Counted from the first letter of the stretch, positions 6,217 through 15,345 are shown. The stretch: DNA of 27,293 bases from Lachnospiraceae bacterium UBA4711 (GCA_002404515.1 DHJV01000119.1:1-27293); one strand, 5' to 3'. A program made the numbers and translations. Notes: generated by a model from the letters alone, not told the origin.

Positions 6217-7875
6217 ATGATACATTACAAAAAGCAAAGCGTATATAGAGGAAGAAGGGCGATTTTCACATTCATTAATATAATTCTGGTCTGCGTGTTG
6301 CTTCAGGGGAATGTACGGGCGGCGGAGATGCCGGAAGGAGAGCCTGTGGGAGCAGAGGCAACAGCCACGGATGCAGTGAATGTAGAAGCACCAGGTAAGT
6401 ATGATGAGAAGAAGGGGATTGCATCAATCCGGCTGATGTATTGTGCGGATAGCGGCGCGAAGGATGTGATTAAAACCGGGTATGCATTTTTTATAGGGGA
6501 TGATGAAAGTACATATCTTATATCCTGTTGCGATACTGTGATATTGAATGAAGAAGAGAAAAATGCGGTGGCTGCAGCACATGGGGTGACACCTGACAAG
6601 GTGAATACTGTGATTGAGCTTGTGCTGAAAAATGATGTGATTGTGGAATTATCCATAGTAAATAGCAGTGAAGGACTTAATTTTGCGATATTGCAGCCGT
6701 CGACAAAGATTGCATCCTGCATGGGGATTCGATTGTGCGAGGATAGTACGAAGACGAAGAAAGGACAGGTTGTACATGCATATGATGCGGATATGCAGCA
6801 GATAGACTGTACGATTGAGGACTGGTCGGAAATTAATGATGCGCATTATTACAGATACACCGCAAGCCAGCCGATAACCAGAGGATTTCCACTGTTAAAT
6901 GAAGAAGGGGAAGCAATTGGTATTGTAAGCACGATAAACAAGGGAAATCCGGAGGAGACATATGCACTTCAGATCGACGAGGTAATCGATGTGCTGACTG
7001 TCCTTGGGATTCAGTATAATCCGGAGATAGTTGTAGACACATCCAAACTGGAAGAGGTGATCGCGGCATACGAGGAATTAGATGCAGATAAATATGCACC
7101 TGAATCATGGAAGGTATGTGAAGACGCTTATAATCAGGCGACAGAGTTGTACCAGAAGGTACAGGCGCAGGAGGTTGATAACTATACACAGGATGCGGTA
7201 GATGCGACGACTGCCACGCTGCAGGACAGTATAGATAATCTGAAGAAAGCGGAATTGCCGGTAAAAATAGTGATTATTGTGGCAGCAATCGCATGTGGCA
7301 TACTTTTTATCGCCGTTGTTACGTTGGCGATTTTGTTGGCTGTGCTGTGTAAAAGATGTAAGAAATTATCAGAGGAACAGGGGAATCAGGCGGTATTAGC
7401 CAAAGAAGCGTTGAAGATTAGTGGAAGGATTACGCCGGGATTTGTAACAAATCACGAGAATCTTCCTTTGAACAGAAGCCTGCAGGAGGCAGGTCAGTCT
7501 TCACCGGAGGAAATAGGAGAAACAAGTGTGTTAGGTATAGATATGGACGAGCATGGTCAGCCGCTCAACGATACGGCGGTTCGATATCCAACGATCGTCC
7601 GTTATAAAACAGGCGAGGCGTTTGTGGTGAACCAGAACAGTTACATTATCGGATCTGCAGCAGATTCTGTCGATTACTGTATTACGCGCAGCCATAGTAT
7701 CAGTCGAAAACATGCGTGTATTATGAAGTTCGAAGATGGATATTATATTCAGGATCTGGATACGACAAATGGAACATATGTGAATGACATACGAGTTATG
7801 CCGGGGCGTTATATGAAGCTGGATCCTGGTAATATTATTCGTCTGGCGGAAGAAGAATTTGAGTACAAGGGGTAA
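6217..7875 (+). CDS. Membrane protein: trypsin-like pseudoprotease, FIVAR domain and cytoplasmic FHA domain (552 aa)
   Basis: Domain order: N-terminal signal/anchor (about 14-30); trypsin/HtrA-like domain (about 65-268) seen in GYAFFIG, YLISCCDTV and GFPLLNEEGEAIGIV; a FIVAR-type helical repeat (about 277-345, with the SWKVCEDAY core); a transmembrane helix (350-378) ending in Cys/Lys residues; a flexible linker; and an FHA domain (about 458-552) with GS480, SRKH (496-499) and TNGT (517-520). The protease triad is lost: by alignment to HtrA motifs, His is D106, Asp is N155 and Ser is R222. The outside domain is therefore probably a binding module, and the FHA reads phosphothreonine inside. 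ATG 6217 is preferred over 6190 because AAGGAG lies 7 nt upstream. It heads the secretion-core operon and may be the structural membrane partner of EssC. Confidence 0.85.
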   Translation: MIHYKKQSVYRGRRAIFTFINIILVCVLLQGNVRAAEMPEGEPVGAEATATDAVNVEAPGKYDEKKGIASIRLMYCADSGAKDVIKTGYAFFIGDDESTYLISCCDTVILNEEEKNAVAAAHGVTPDKVNTVIELVLKNDVIVELSIVNSSEGLNFAILQPSTKIASCMGIRLCEDSTKTKKGQVVHAYDADMQQIDCTIEDWSEINDAHYYRYTASQPITRGFPLLNEEGEAIGIVSTINKGNPEETYALQIDEVIDVLTVLGIQYNPEIVVDTSKLEEVIAAYEELDADKYAPESWKVCEDAYNQATELYQKVQAQEVDNYTQDAVDATTATLQDSIDNLKKAELPVKIVIIVAAIACGILFIAVVTLAILLAVLCKRCKKLSEEQGNQAVLAKEALKISGRITPGFVTNHENLPLNRSLQEAGQSSPEEIGETSVLGIDMDEHGQPLNDTAVRYPTIVRYKTGEAFVVNQNSYIIGSAADSVDYCITRSHSISRKHACIMKFEDGYYIQDLDTTNGTYVNDIRVMPGRYMKLDPGNIIRLAEEEFEYKG

Positions 7876-7886
7876 ACAGTAAAAAG

Positions 7887-8771
7887 ATGATAGTCAGTTG
7901 TTATGCAGATCATCTCGCGTATACATTTGAAGCGCAGGATGCGTTATTTATGCTCGGGATGAAGGTTGTAAATAAATTGGAAGAACATCACATTCCGATG
8001 GTACAGGTACTACATAATCAGAAAGTACAGTTGCTGTATGGTGTAGAGGGATACCGTCGGTTCACGGAAGCGATGGGAGAAATCAGCAGCGCAGAACTTG
8101 TGACAGCATGCATTCATTTTTTGCAGATGTTAAAGAGAATGGAAGACAATGATTTCCTGGAGATGAAGGCTGTAGACATAAAGCTTGAACGGCTATATTA
8201 CGATGGAAAAAACAAAGAAATCAAGGCAGTCATTCTCCCCATTAATTATGAATGTGATTTGCATGATGCATGCACATGGAGTTATTCATTTCGGAATACA
8301 ATGCTCATGATCTTCAATCAGATATTTGTAAATATGCCTGACAGACAGACGGAGCTGTATTATGTGGTAATGGATCAGACGAAGACAGATGCAGAGGTAT
8401 TGCATGCACTTATCTCTTATGATTTCGGAATTCAGGCAGTTGAACATACGATGGAGAATACAGGTTCAGAAAAAACGTTACTATTAGAACATAACGGATC
8501 CGAAGGAAATCTGATATTTATTGTTGATAAGCCGGAATTCCTCATAGGAAAATCAAAGGAAGCAGATGGAACGATTGCAAATTCCACGAAAGTCAGTCGA
8601 AATCATTGTAGGATTGTCAGGGAAAATGGCAGTTATATGATTCAGGATTTGGAGAGTACAAATGGAACGATCGTCAACGGCTATACGTTGGAACCAGATC
8701 AGAAATATTACCTGAAAGATGGAGACAGTCTGGTTTTGGCGGATGTAGAATTTAAGGTCACAGTGTCATAA
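7887..8771 (+). CDS. Cytoplasmic DUF6382-like / FHA-domain protein (294 aa)
   Basis: No signal or membrane segment. The N-terminal part (about 1-175) resembles the DUF6382 region found before FHA domains in Clostridia proteins. The C-terminal FHA domain (about 205-294) keeps the phosphothreonine-binding signature: GK (221-222), SRNH (237-240) and STNGT (257-261), followed by NG at 264-265. It starts 11 bp after the FHA membrane protein and 12 bp before the ParA-like ATPase, in one operon with the EssC motor. EssC N-terminal FHA regions are known in T7SSb; here there are two further FHA proteins, suggesting assembly or activation controlled by Ser/Thr phosphorylation. No kinase gene lies in the window. 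Confidence 0.82.
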   Translation: MIVSCYADHLAYTFEAQDALFMLGMKVVNKLEEHHIPMVQVLHNQKVQLLYGVEGYRRFTEAMGEISSAELVTACIHFLQMLKRMEDNDFLEMKAVDIKLERLYYDGKNKEIKAVILPINYECDLHDACTWSYSFRNTMLMIFNQIFVNMPDRQTELYYVVMDQTKTDAEVLHALISYDFGIQAVEHTMENTGSEKTLLLEHNGSEGNLIFIVDKPEFLIGKSKEADGTIANSTKVSRNHCRIVRENGSYMIQDLESTNGTIVNGYTLEPDQKYYLKDGDSLVLADVEFKVTVS

Positions 8772-8783
8772 CAGGGGGCAGAT

Positions 8784-9806
8784 ATGATAAAGAAAAGTAT
8801 TGTATTCGCGGCATTCGACGAGGAATACGTGGCAACGATTGAGTTTAAGCTTGCAAAGCTTACAGAGGAACGGGCAAGCATTGAATTTATAACAGATGCA
8901 GGCTGTCTGGAAGCGTTTCTGGAGCGACCGAAGAAGATTGACGTTCTGATACTTCCTTATGGGATTCCGTTACCGCATCCAGAGGCTTTTTCAAAGACAA
9001 GCATTTACTATTTGACAGAAGAAGAGATGGATGCAGAGAATCCTGCCTACATATATAAGTATTACAGTGTAAAACGTATGCTGGAGAAGATCGATTCCGG
9101 GCTGATCACAGAGGCAGAGTCGGAAAAGGGGACAAAGGTAGTTGGCGTATTCTCGGCATCCGGGGGAACGGGAAAGACGATTACTGCATTGACGCTTGCG
9201 CATAAACTGATGAAAAAAGGGAAACGTGTAATCTATATCAGTACCGTTCCATATCAGGATTTTACATATTATATAGATGATGCAAGCGTGCTTGGAACCG
9301 CATTTTGTTATCAATGTTCCATCAATATAAAAAATGCTTTAAAAATTATACAGGACGAAATCAAAAATGAAGGATTTGATTTTTTGCCGCCATTCAAGAA
9401 TCTTCCGGTTTCTTATCAGATGAAGTTTTCCGTATATTCCCAGATTGTAGATTATCTGCGAGACAAAAATATTTATGACTATATTGTGGTGGAGTTATCT
9501 TCTGAGCTGGAGGCAGACAAGCTGGTTTTTCTGAAGAATTGTGATTGGAAAGTACTTTTGACAACGCAGGATAAGATCGCGGTAGGAAAGCTGGAAGCTT
9601 TGCTTTCCAATATGCTGGATTTTGACAGAAATATTTTGATTTTATGTAACCGTTACAAATATAATCAGCCGGATTTTCTCTCTGGCGCACAGCTTCTTCA
9701 GAAATATGAGTTCAGTGAATTTATCGAAGAGTATAATGCGCCGCTTGATCTGGAAATGACGAAAAATTCACAGTTGTTTGACAGAACTATGTTATGCATG
9801 GAATAA
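8784..9806 (+). CDS. ParA/MinD-superfamily ATPase, TadZ/CpaE-like, in the type VII operon (340 aa)
   Basis: The N-terminal 110 residues look like a degenerate receiver-like domain (VLILPYG near 54-60). The C-terminal part is a P-loop ATPase: VGVFSASGGTGKTITAL with K131 and T132, then the VIYIST strand and IYDYIVVELSS as the Walker B region. This layout resembles TadZ/CpaE, proteins that position secretion or pilus machines at the pole. The deviant Walker A signature lysine (KGGxGKT) is replaced by Ser126, so dimer-coupled hydrolysis may be altered. It is tightly placed between the FHA gene and the YukD-like gene, so it is part of the secretion core. A role in localising the machine is inference. 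Confidence 0.8.
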   Translation: MIKKSIVFAAFDEEYVATIEFKLAKLTEERASIEFITDAGCLEAFLERPKKIDVLILPYGIPLPHPEAFSKTSIYYLTEEEMDAENPAYIYKYYSVKRMLEKIDSGLITEAESEKGTKVVGVFSASGGTGKTITALTLAHKLMKKGKRVIYISTVPYQDFTYYIDDASVLGTAFCYQCSINIKNALKIIQDEIKNEGFDFLPPFKNLPVSYQMKFSVYSQIVDYLRDKNIYDYIVVELSSELEADKLVFLKNCDWKVLLTTQDKIAVGKLEALLSNMLDFDRNILILCNRYKYNQPDFLSGAQLLQKYEFSEFIEEYNAPLDLEMTKNSQLFDRTMLCME

Positions 9807-9820
9807 GGGGAGTGTCGAAT

Positions 9821-10072
9821 ATGGAAAATACAGTGATTGTGGCATTTCATCATAAAAAAAGAAATACATGGCTGGATATGGAGATTCCGCTTGATATATC
9901 AGCCAACGAATTGATCTATGGGTTAAATAAAGGATTAAAGCTGGGGATTGATATGTCGAATGTGGCGGAGTGTTATATGTGTACGGAAGATCCAAGAACG
10001 CTGTTGCGTGGAGACCGGTTGCTGGAATCGTTCGGATTGCGCAATGGTACAATTATACATTTTGACAGATAA
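9821..10072 (+). CDS. esaB: YukD/EsaB-like ubiquitin-fold protein (83 aa)
   Basis: Short beta-grasp protein: a beta-rich start (TVIVAFHH), the DISANELIYGLNKGL helix, and the ending GLRNGTIIHFDR, which resembles the last strand of ubiquitin-like YukD/EsaB. The start ATG at 9821 has AGGGGAG (9806-9812) upstream; an earlier in-frame ATG at 9794 lies within the ATPase gene and lacks such a site. In T7SSb systems YukD/EsaB is a small cytoplasmic component required for, or regulating, secretion. Here it sits 15 bp before the EssC gene, the usual order. The family call rests on size, pattern and position. Confidence 0.85.
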   Translation: MENTVIVAFHHKKRNTWLDMEIPLDISANELIYGLNKGLKLGIDMSNVAECYMCTEDPRTLLRGDRLLESFGLRNGTIIHFDR

Positions 10073-10087
10073 AAGCAGGGGGTACAA

Positions 10088-13000
10088 ATGAAACATAAAT
10101 TAGTGATATATGGAAATAACATGTATAAGGAAGTGGATTTTGATGATTCGTTTGCCGGAAGTATTACGATAGGAACAGATAAAGCATGTCAGATTGCATT
10201 TCGAAAAGATCGCTTTATGACAGGCTTTATTTTTCGAATTGATCGGCAGGCAGATGGGGAATATATTATCAGTTGTAATGATACCGTATATCTGACCAAA
10301 GATTTCAATCTGAAAGAATATGTGAGAAAGCTGGAGACAGGCGATCATTTATCTCTGTGCTATGATTATACCGGAACGGAGGTATTCAGCATTGATTTTC
10401 TCGCATGCTTCGATGCAGTCGGTGATGATTACGATCTTCAGATTGACTGCAAAAATATTTCTGAATTTTCTATTGGTGGACAAGTAGAGTGCACGATTCG
10501 AATCGATGATCCCTACACACATGAAGATTGTGTAAAACTGTATAAAGTAATCGATGGATACGATGCGGAATTTGTCTCGAACACAATTGGTATTGAGGTA
10601 AACGGATTTATGCCACGCGCCAATACCTGTTATGTGCGGGATGGAGAGTTTTTGACAATCAAGGGATATTCGTTCTGTATCTGCGACGGAATGATATATA
10701 CAACGAGAAAAGCAAAGCTTATAACGAAGAGAAAAGTGGAGATTGTTCAGTATCAGAAAAATCATTATGAATATCCGAAGTTTATAAAAAATGTTCGACA
10801 GCAATTCTCGATGCCGGACCAGACGATTGAAGTGCTGGAGCCGAACAACAAGGACGAGTCGGAACAGCAGAACTTTTTGATGTCTGTTATGCCGATGCTG
10901 GTAAATATGTTGATGATGGTTGGACTCCGCGGAATGATGGGCGGTGGAGGCATGTATGTCATCTATTTTGCGGCAACAATGTCAGTGAGTACAACTGTTA
11001 CAGTCTTGAATTTTGTAAAGGAACGAAATAAAAGACAGGAAAAAGAAGAACGAAGAAAAAAGATATATCTGGAATATCTGACGAATCGGGAGGATGAGAT
11101 TATACATTTGCGGGAGCGGGAGAAAACGGTCGCAGAGTATATGAATCCATCACTGAACAATTATATGACGTTTATTGAGAATTTTGACAACCGGCTTTTT
11201 GAAAGAAAACGTGAGGATGAAGATTTTCTTAAGGTTTGTCTTGGAAAGGGTGTTGTGCGGTCGTGCTGTCCGGTTGATTATAAAAAAGAAGAGTATGTGG
11301 ACACGGAAGATACGCTGAAGGATTTTCCGAAAACCATGCATGATAAATATGAGTTTATTGATGCGATGCCGGTATGCCTCGACCTGAAGACCGCGAATGC
11401 GGTTGGTTTCATTGGAAGCCGGACAAAGTTGTATCAGATGGAGAAAAATCTGATCATAGGATTTGCAGCTTCGCATTTTTATAAGGATATCAAGCTGTTT
11501 TTGATTATGGATAAAGTAGATGTTCCCTTGTTCTCATGGGCGAGATGGCTGCCAATCACCTACAATGAGCAAAATAAATTGCGCAATTTTATGTATGATG
11601 GCGAAAGTGCAAAAAGCACGTTGGAATTTCTGTATTCTGAACTTTCCCGTCGAGAATCAATGGGTGGAGTGACGGAACAGATACAGGAGTATGTTGTGCT
11701 GGTATTCCGGTCAGCTATGCTTCGCAATCATCCGGTGTCCGGTTACATAGAGAAAGCAAAAGATCTCGGCTTTCATTTTGTGTTTTTTGAGGAGTATGAG
11801 GAGTTCCTGAATCCTGCGTGTACAAGCAGGATCTTTCTGGAGGAAGACTTCTACAAAGGATATATTCAGGATACGGACAATGGGGATCAGATACAGACGT
11901 TTGAATATGAATATGTGTCACGTGAACGCGCGGAGATCGCGGCAAAGAAACTGGCATGTGTGTATGTCGATGAGGTGAATCTGGAGAATACACTGACAAA
12001 AAACATAACATTATTTCAGCTGTTACATATTATGAGTCCGTATGATCTGGATCTGGAAAGCCGCTGGTCAAACTCGAAAATATACAAGACAATGGCGGCT
12101 CCGATTGGAGTCAAGAGCGGGAATGAAATCGTATATTTGGATCTGCATGAGAAGTACCATGGACCGCATGGGTTGGTAGCAGGAACTACCGGATCGGGAA
12201 AATCTGAGATCCTGCAGACATATATTTTGTCCATGGCGACCTTGTTTCATCCATATGAGGTTGGGTTTATCATCATCGATTTTAAGGGAGGAGGAATGGT
12301 AAATCAGTTTAAGGATCTGCCACATCTGAATGGTGCAATCACCAATATAGATGGTAACGAAATTGAGCGGTCGCTGTTATCAATCAAGGCAGAGCTTGTC
12401 AAGCGGCAGGAGCTTTTTGCGAAATTAGAGGTAAATCATATCGATGATTATATTAAGGCATATAAAGATGGAAAGGCAGAAATCCCTCTTCCACATCTGA
12501 TTTTGATTGTAGATGAGTTTGCCGAGTTGAAGAGTGAACAGCCGGAATTTATGAAAGAACTGATATCAGCTGCACGAATCGGACGAAGTCTGGGTGTACA
12601 TCTGATTCTTGCAACACAGAAGCCTTCTGGCGTAGTAAGTGATCAGATATGGAGTAATTCGAAATTCAAACTGTGTCTCAAAGTGCAGAATAAGAATGAC
12701 AGTAATGAAGTATTGAAATCACCATTGGCGGCAGAAATCAGGGAACCGGGCAGGGCATATCTGCAGGTGGGAAATAATGAGATTTTTCAGTTGTTCCAGT
12801 CAGCATATAGCGGGGCTACTGCAAAAACAGATGGGATATCTGCACAGAAGAAGTTTGCGTTGACAAGTGTTGCATTGTCAGGAAAAAGATCTGTTTTGTA
12901 TGAGCAAAAGCCAAACGAGGACGATGCAGGAGAGACGCAGTTGAAGGCAATCGTTAATTATGTGAATGAATTTTGTGAGAAAAAGGGAATATCCAGATTA

Positions 13001-14587
13001 CCGAACATCTGCCTTCCTGCTTTATCCGAGAAATTGCCATTTACGTTGGATAGCTTTTCTTACACGGGAACCGATATTGTTGTTCCTGTGGGCGTGGTGG
13101 ATGATCCGTCAAGACAGCGGCAGTATGTGGAAACGTGGAACATCTCGCAGAATAATTTCTATATATTGGGATCTGCGCAGTCTGGAAAGACGAATCTGTT
13201 ACAGACAATGATCTGTGGGCTGGCAATGCGTTATTCTCCAAAGGATGTCCAGATGTATATTCTGGATTTTGCATCTATGATTCTTCGTAATTTTGAGACA
13301 TTGAATCATGTCGGAGGAGTTATTACGTCTACAGATGAACAACGTCTCAAAGGATTCCTAAAGATGATGCAGGAAACTGTGCAGGTGCGAAAAAAGTATT
13401 TTTCCCAGCTTGGGTTGAGTTCGTATAGTGCATATCGGGAATCCGGACAGACGGAGCTGCCACAGATAGTGATCTTTCTGGATAACTGGGTTGCATTTCG
13501 GGGGTATTATCCGGACTATGAGGATCAGATTATAAGTATCAGCAGAGAGAGCGTGGCAGCAGGTATCTCTTTTGTCGTGACCGCCGGTCAGGCAGGAGGA
13601 GCCGGATTCAAGCTGTTATCAAACTTTTCGAAGAGAACTGCTTTGTATTGCAATGATTCCAGCGATTATGGCGTGGTCTTTGAGGCATGCCGCAAGAAGC
13701 TGCATGATATTGCGGGAAGAGGACTTGTTGAGGCAGATAAAATGTATTATGAGATACAGTATTATCTGGCTTTTGCAGCAGAAAAAGAGTTTGAGAAGAT
13801 TACACTTATGAAGGCGTTTATTGATCAGATTCATGATCAGTATGGTGATATGTATGTACCGGGAATTCCGGAGATACCACAGAAGGTAACCGAAGCATAT
13901 ATGACGAAGCAGTTTGGAACGAGCTATAAGTCATATGAAATTCCGCTCGGCATGGAGTTTGAGACGATAGGCAGACGGACATTAGATTTGGGGCAGACAC
14001 CGCTTCAGGCTTTTGTTGGAGCAAAAGACAGCAGCAAACACCAATATGTAGAGTATTTGCTTGACAGGGTTCTCAGGAATCAGGACAAAGCACCTGTGGA
14101 TGTGTATCTCATGGATGATACAGCAGGTGAGTATAAGAGGTTTGAGTCAGATGTGTGTGGATATACGCAGACAACAGAGGGTGCAGCGGAGCTGTTGAAT
14201 ATAGCAGGGCAGAAGCTTCAGGCACAGGAAACACCAGCGAGTCTGCAGATAATCGTAGTCAATTCGTCAGAGATAATGAAGCAGATCGGAACGGACAAAG
14301 CGATGGTAGATCTATACAGGCAGATAAGTATGGCATTTAAGTCAGGGAAAGGATGTTTCCTGTTGACGGATGTTGAAAATGCTATGATTTCCTTCTCGGC
14401 AGGCGAGCTTTTGAAGCAGGTGCGTGATACAAAACCGTTTATTGTATTTGAGAATATCAAGAACATTAAAGTGACAGATATATCAATGGGAGTTTCCCGT
14501 ACATTCAAGAAAGAACTGGATGTAAATGATGCGTATGTGATACAAGGCGATAAAATCGAGAGAGTTCGGGTTGTGCAGAAAGGATAG
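10088..14587 (+). CDS. essC: EssC/YukBA-type type VII secretion motor ATPase (1499 aa)
   Basis: Full-length FtsK/SpoIIIE-family membrane ATPase. Order: two FHA-like beta domains (about 1-215), two close transmembrane segments (about 262-310, Met/Gly-rich), a charged linker, then three ATPase domains. D1 has Walker A GTTGSGKS (699-706, K705) and Walker B LIVDEFAE (D809, E810). D2 has Walker A GSAQSGKT (1028-1035, K1034), but its Walker B reads IFLDNW with Asn1133 in place of Glu. D3 has a decayed P-loop, GAKDSSKH (1311-1318). This matches the EssC plan of one active and two substrate-binding or regulatory domains. It is the engine that drives Esx and LXG export. AGGGGG precedes the start; it is 15 bp after the YukD-like gene and 9 bp before cargo module 2. 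Confidence 0.96.
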   Translation: MKHKLVIYGNNMYKEVDFDDSFAGSITIGTDKACQIAFRKDRFMTGFIFRIDRQADGEYIISCNDTVYLTKDFNLKEYVRKLETGDHLSLCYDYTGTEVFSIDFLACFDAVGDDYDLQIDCKNISEFSIGGQVECTIRIDDPYTHEDCVKLYKVIDGYDAEFVSNTIGIEVNGFMPRANTCYVRDGEFLTIKGYSFCICDGMIYTTRKAKLITKRKVEIVQYQKNHYEYPKFIKNVRQQFSMPDQTIEVLEPNNKDESEQQNFLMSVMPMLVNMLMMVGLRGMMGGGGMYVIYFAATMSVSTTVTVLNFVKERNKRQEKEERRKKIYLEYLTNREDEIIHLREREKTVAEYMNPSLNNYMTFIENFDNRLFERKREDEDFLKVCLGKGVVRSCCPVDYKKEEYVDTEDTLKDFPKTMHDKYEFIDAMPVCLDLKTANAVGFIGSRTKLYQMEKNLIIGFAASHFYKDIKLFLIMDKVDVPLFSWARWLPITYNEQNKLRNFMYDGESAKSTLEFLYSELSRRESMGGVTEQIQEYVVLVFRSAMLRNHPVSGYIEKAKDLGFHFVFFEEYEEFLNPACTSRIFLEEDFYKGYIQDTDNGDQIQTFEYEYVSRERAEIAAKKLACVYVDEVNLENTLTKNITLFQLLHIMSPYDLDLESRWSNSKIYKTMAAPIGVKSGNEIVYLDLHEKYHGPHGLVAGTTGSGKSEILQTYILSMATLFHPYEVGFIIIDFKGGGMVNQFKDLPHLNGAITNIDGNEIERSLLSIKAELVKRQELFAKLEVNHIDDYIKAYKDGKAEIPLPHLILIVDEFAELKSEQPEFMKELISAARIGRSLGVHLILATQKPSGVVSDQIWSNSKFKLCLKVQNKNDSNEVLKSPLAAEIREPGRAYLQVGNNEIFQLFQSAYSGATAKTDGISAQKKFALTSVALSGKRSVLYEQKPNEDDAGETQLKAIVNYVNEFCEKKGISRLPNICLPALSEKLPFTLDSFSYTGTDIVVPVGVVDDPSRQRQYVETWNISQNNFYILGSAQSGKTNLLQTMICGLAMRYSPKDVQMYILDFASMILRNFETLNHVGGVITSTDEQRLKGFLKMMQETVQVRKKYFSQLGLSSYSAYRESGQTELPQIVIFLDNWVAFRGYYPDYEDQIISISRESVAAGISFVVTAGQAGGAGFKLLSNFSKRTALYCNDSSDYGVVFEACRKKLHDIAGRGLVEADKMYYEIQYYLAFAAEKEFEKITLMKAFIDQIHDQYGDMYVPGIPEIPQKVTEAYMTKQFGTSYKSYEIPLGMEFETIGRRTLDLGQTPLQAFVGAKDSSKHQYVEYLLDRVLRNQDKAPVDVYLMDDTAGEYKRFESDVCGYTQTTEGAAELLNIAGQKLQAQETPASLQIIVVNSSEIMKQIGTDKAMVDLYRQISMAFKSGKGCFLLTDVENAMISFSAGELLKQVRDTKPFIVFENIKNIKVTDISMGVSRTFKKELDVNDAYVIQGDKIERVRVVQKG

Positions 14588-14596
14588 AGGTGGAAT

Positions 14597-15058
14597 ATGG
14601 CACAAAAATCTAAAGAAAAGCAGCAGATTCAACAGGAAATATTGGATAATCGCAGAGCAATTCAGCGCTGTGAGGTTCAAATGAGCGGAGTCAGAACTTT
14701 AATCGCAAGGTATGAGGATGAGTATGATGATCTGCGTTCTGCAATTGGAAATCTGAGTACCGTTATACAAAATATAGAAGGAATTCAAACCTATTATAAT
14801 CATGTAATCTGCGCATATACGGGAGAAATACATCAATGGTGGGGCAGTGAATATAATTATGCGGATCTTGAGTTTGGACATATAGATACCGATGTCGAAA
14901 ACTGTCAGACACAGGTAGAAGATATGCAGACTCAGATGCGGGAAAAAAGAACATGGTTAGAAGGAGAGATAGAAACCCTGAATCAACAAATAAGAACATA
15001 TCAAAACGAGATAGACACGCTCGTAAGTGCGAACAAAGATTTACGAAAAAAACTGTAG
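14597..15058 (+). CDS. YwqH-like (DUF5082-type) helical cargo partner (153 aa)
   Basis: Long coiled-coil protein with two charged helices (about 5-65 and 92-150) joined by a turn containing WWG (81-83), an Esx-like turn. Size, coiled-coil layout and position directly before a YwqI-like gene and an LXG-type toxin match the YwqH/DUF5082 family. It corresponds by layout to the protein at 2561 in module 1. GAGGTGG precedes the ATG, 9 bp after the essC stop, so cargo module 2 is probably co-transcribed with the core. Likely role: partner that recognises or delivers the toxin to the secretion machine (known for LXG-associated helical proteins). The family name is inferred from pattern. Confidence 0.65.
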   Translation: MAQKSKEKQQIQQEILDNRRAIQRCEVQMSGVRTLIARYEDEYDDLRSAIGNLSTVIQNIEGIQTYYNHVICAYTGEIHQWWGSEYNYADLEFGHIDTDVENCQTQVEDMQTQMREKRTWLEGEIETLNQQIRTYQNEIDTLVSANKDLRKKL

Positions 15059-15069
15059 GAGGAGCTATT

Positions 15070-15345
15070 ATGGGAAGTTTACATGTTGATTTAGATACGT
15101 TGCAGTTGGGAATGAAGGAGGTTACAGATGCAATCGGAGATATACATAAAGTCAATACGGAGTATAAACAGGAAGGTGTTACCAGTCTTCCATCCTATCA
15201 AGCATTACAGGAACAATTAGAAATGTTGGATAAACTATCTGATAGTATGAAAGACATCATGATGTTGGTGACACAGAGCGTAACGAATGCATATACAGCA
15301 CTTTTGGGCGTAGATGCGCAAGCGGCGGAGGATATGAATAAATAG
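15070..15345 (+). CDS. YwqI-like (DUF5344-type) small helical cargo partner (91 aa)
   Basis: Small helical-hairpin protein with no Trp and no signal peptide. A central turn, GVTSLPSYQAL, separates the two helices, and the C terminus ends in VDAQAAEDMNK. It sits between the YwqH-like gene and the LXG-like toxin, exactly where YwqI (DUF5344) lies in Bacillus. The start ATG at 15070 has a perfect AGGAGGAG (15057-15064), which overlaps the end of the previous gene. The next gene follows after 8 bp. Probably forms a complex with the N-terminal LXG domain of the toxin; the role is inferred from the family arrangement. Confidence 0.7.
   Translation: MGSLHVDLDTLQLGMKEVTDAIGDIHKVNTEYKQEGVTSLPSYQALQEQLEMLDKLSDSMKDIMMLVTQSVTNAYTALLGVDAQAAEDMNK

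Noticed and set aside
6500..6910. Active HtrA-like protease or mycosin-type maturation protease
   Set aside because: All three expected catalytic positions hold other residues (D106, N155, R222).
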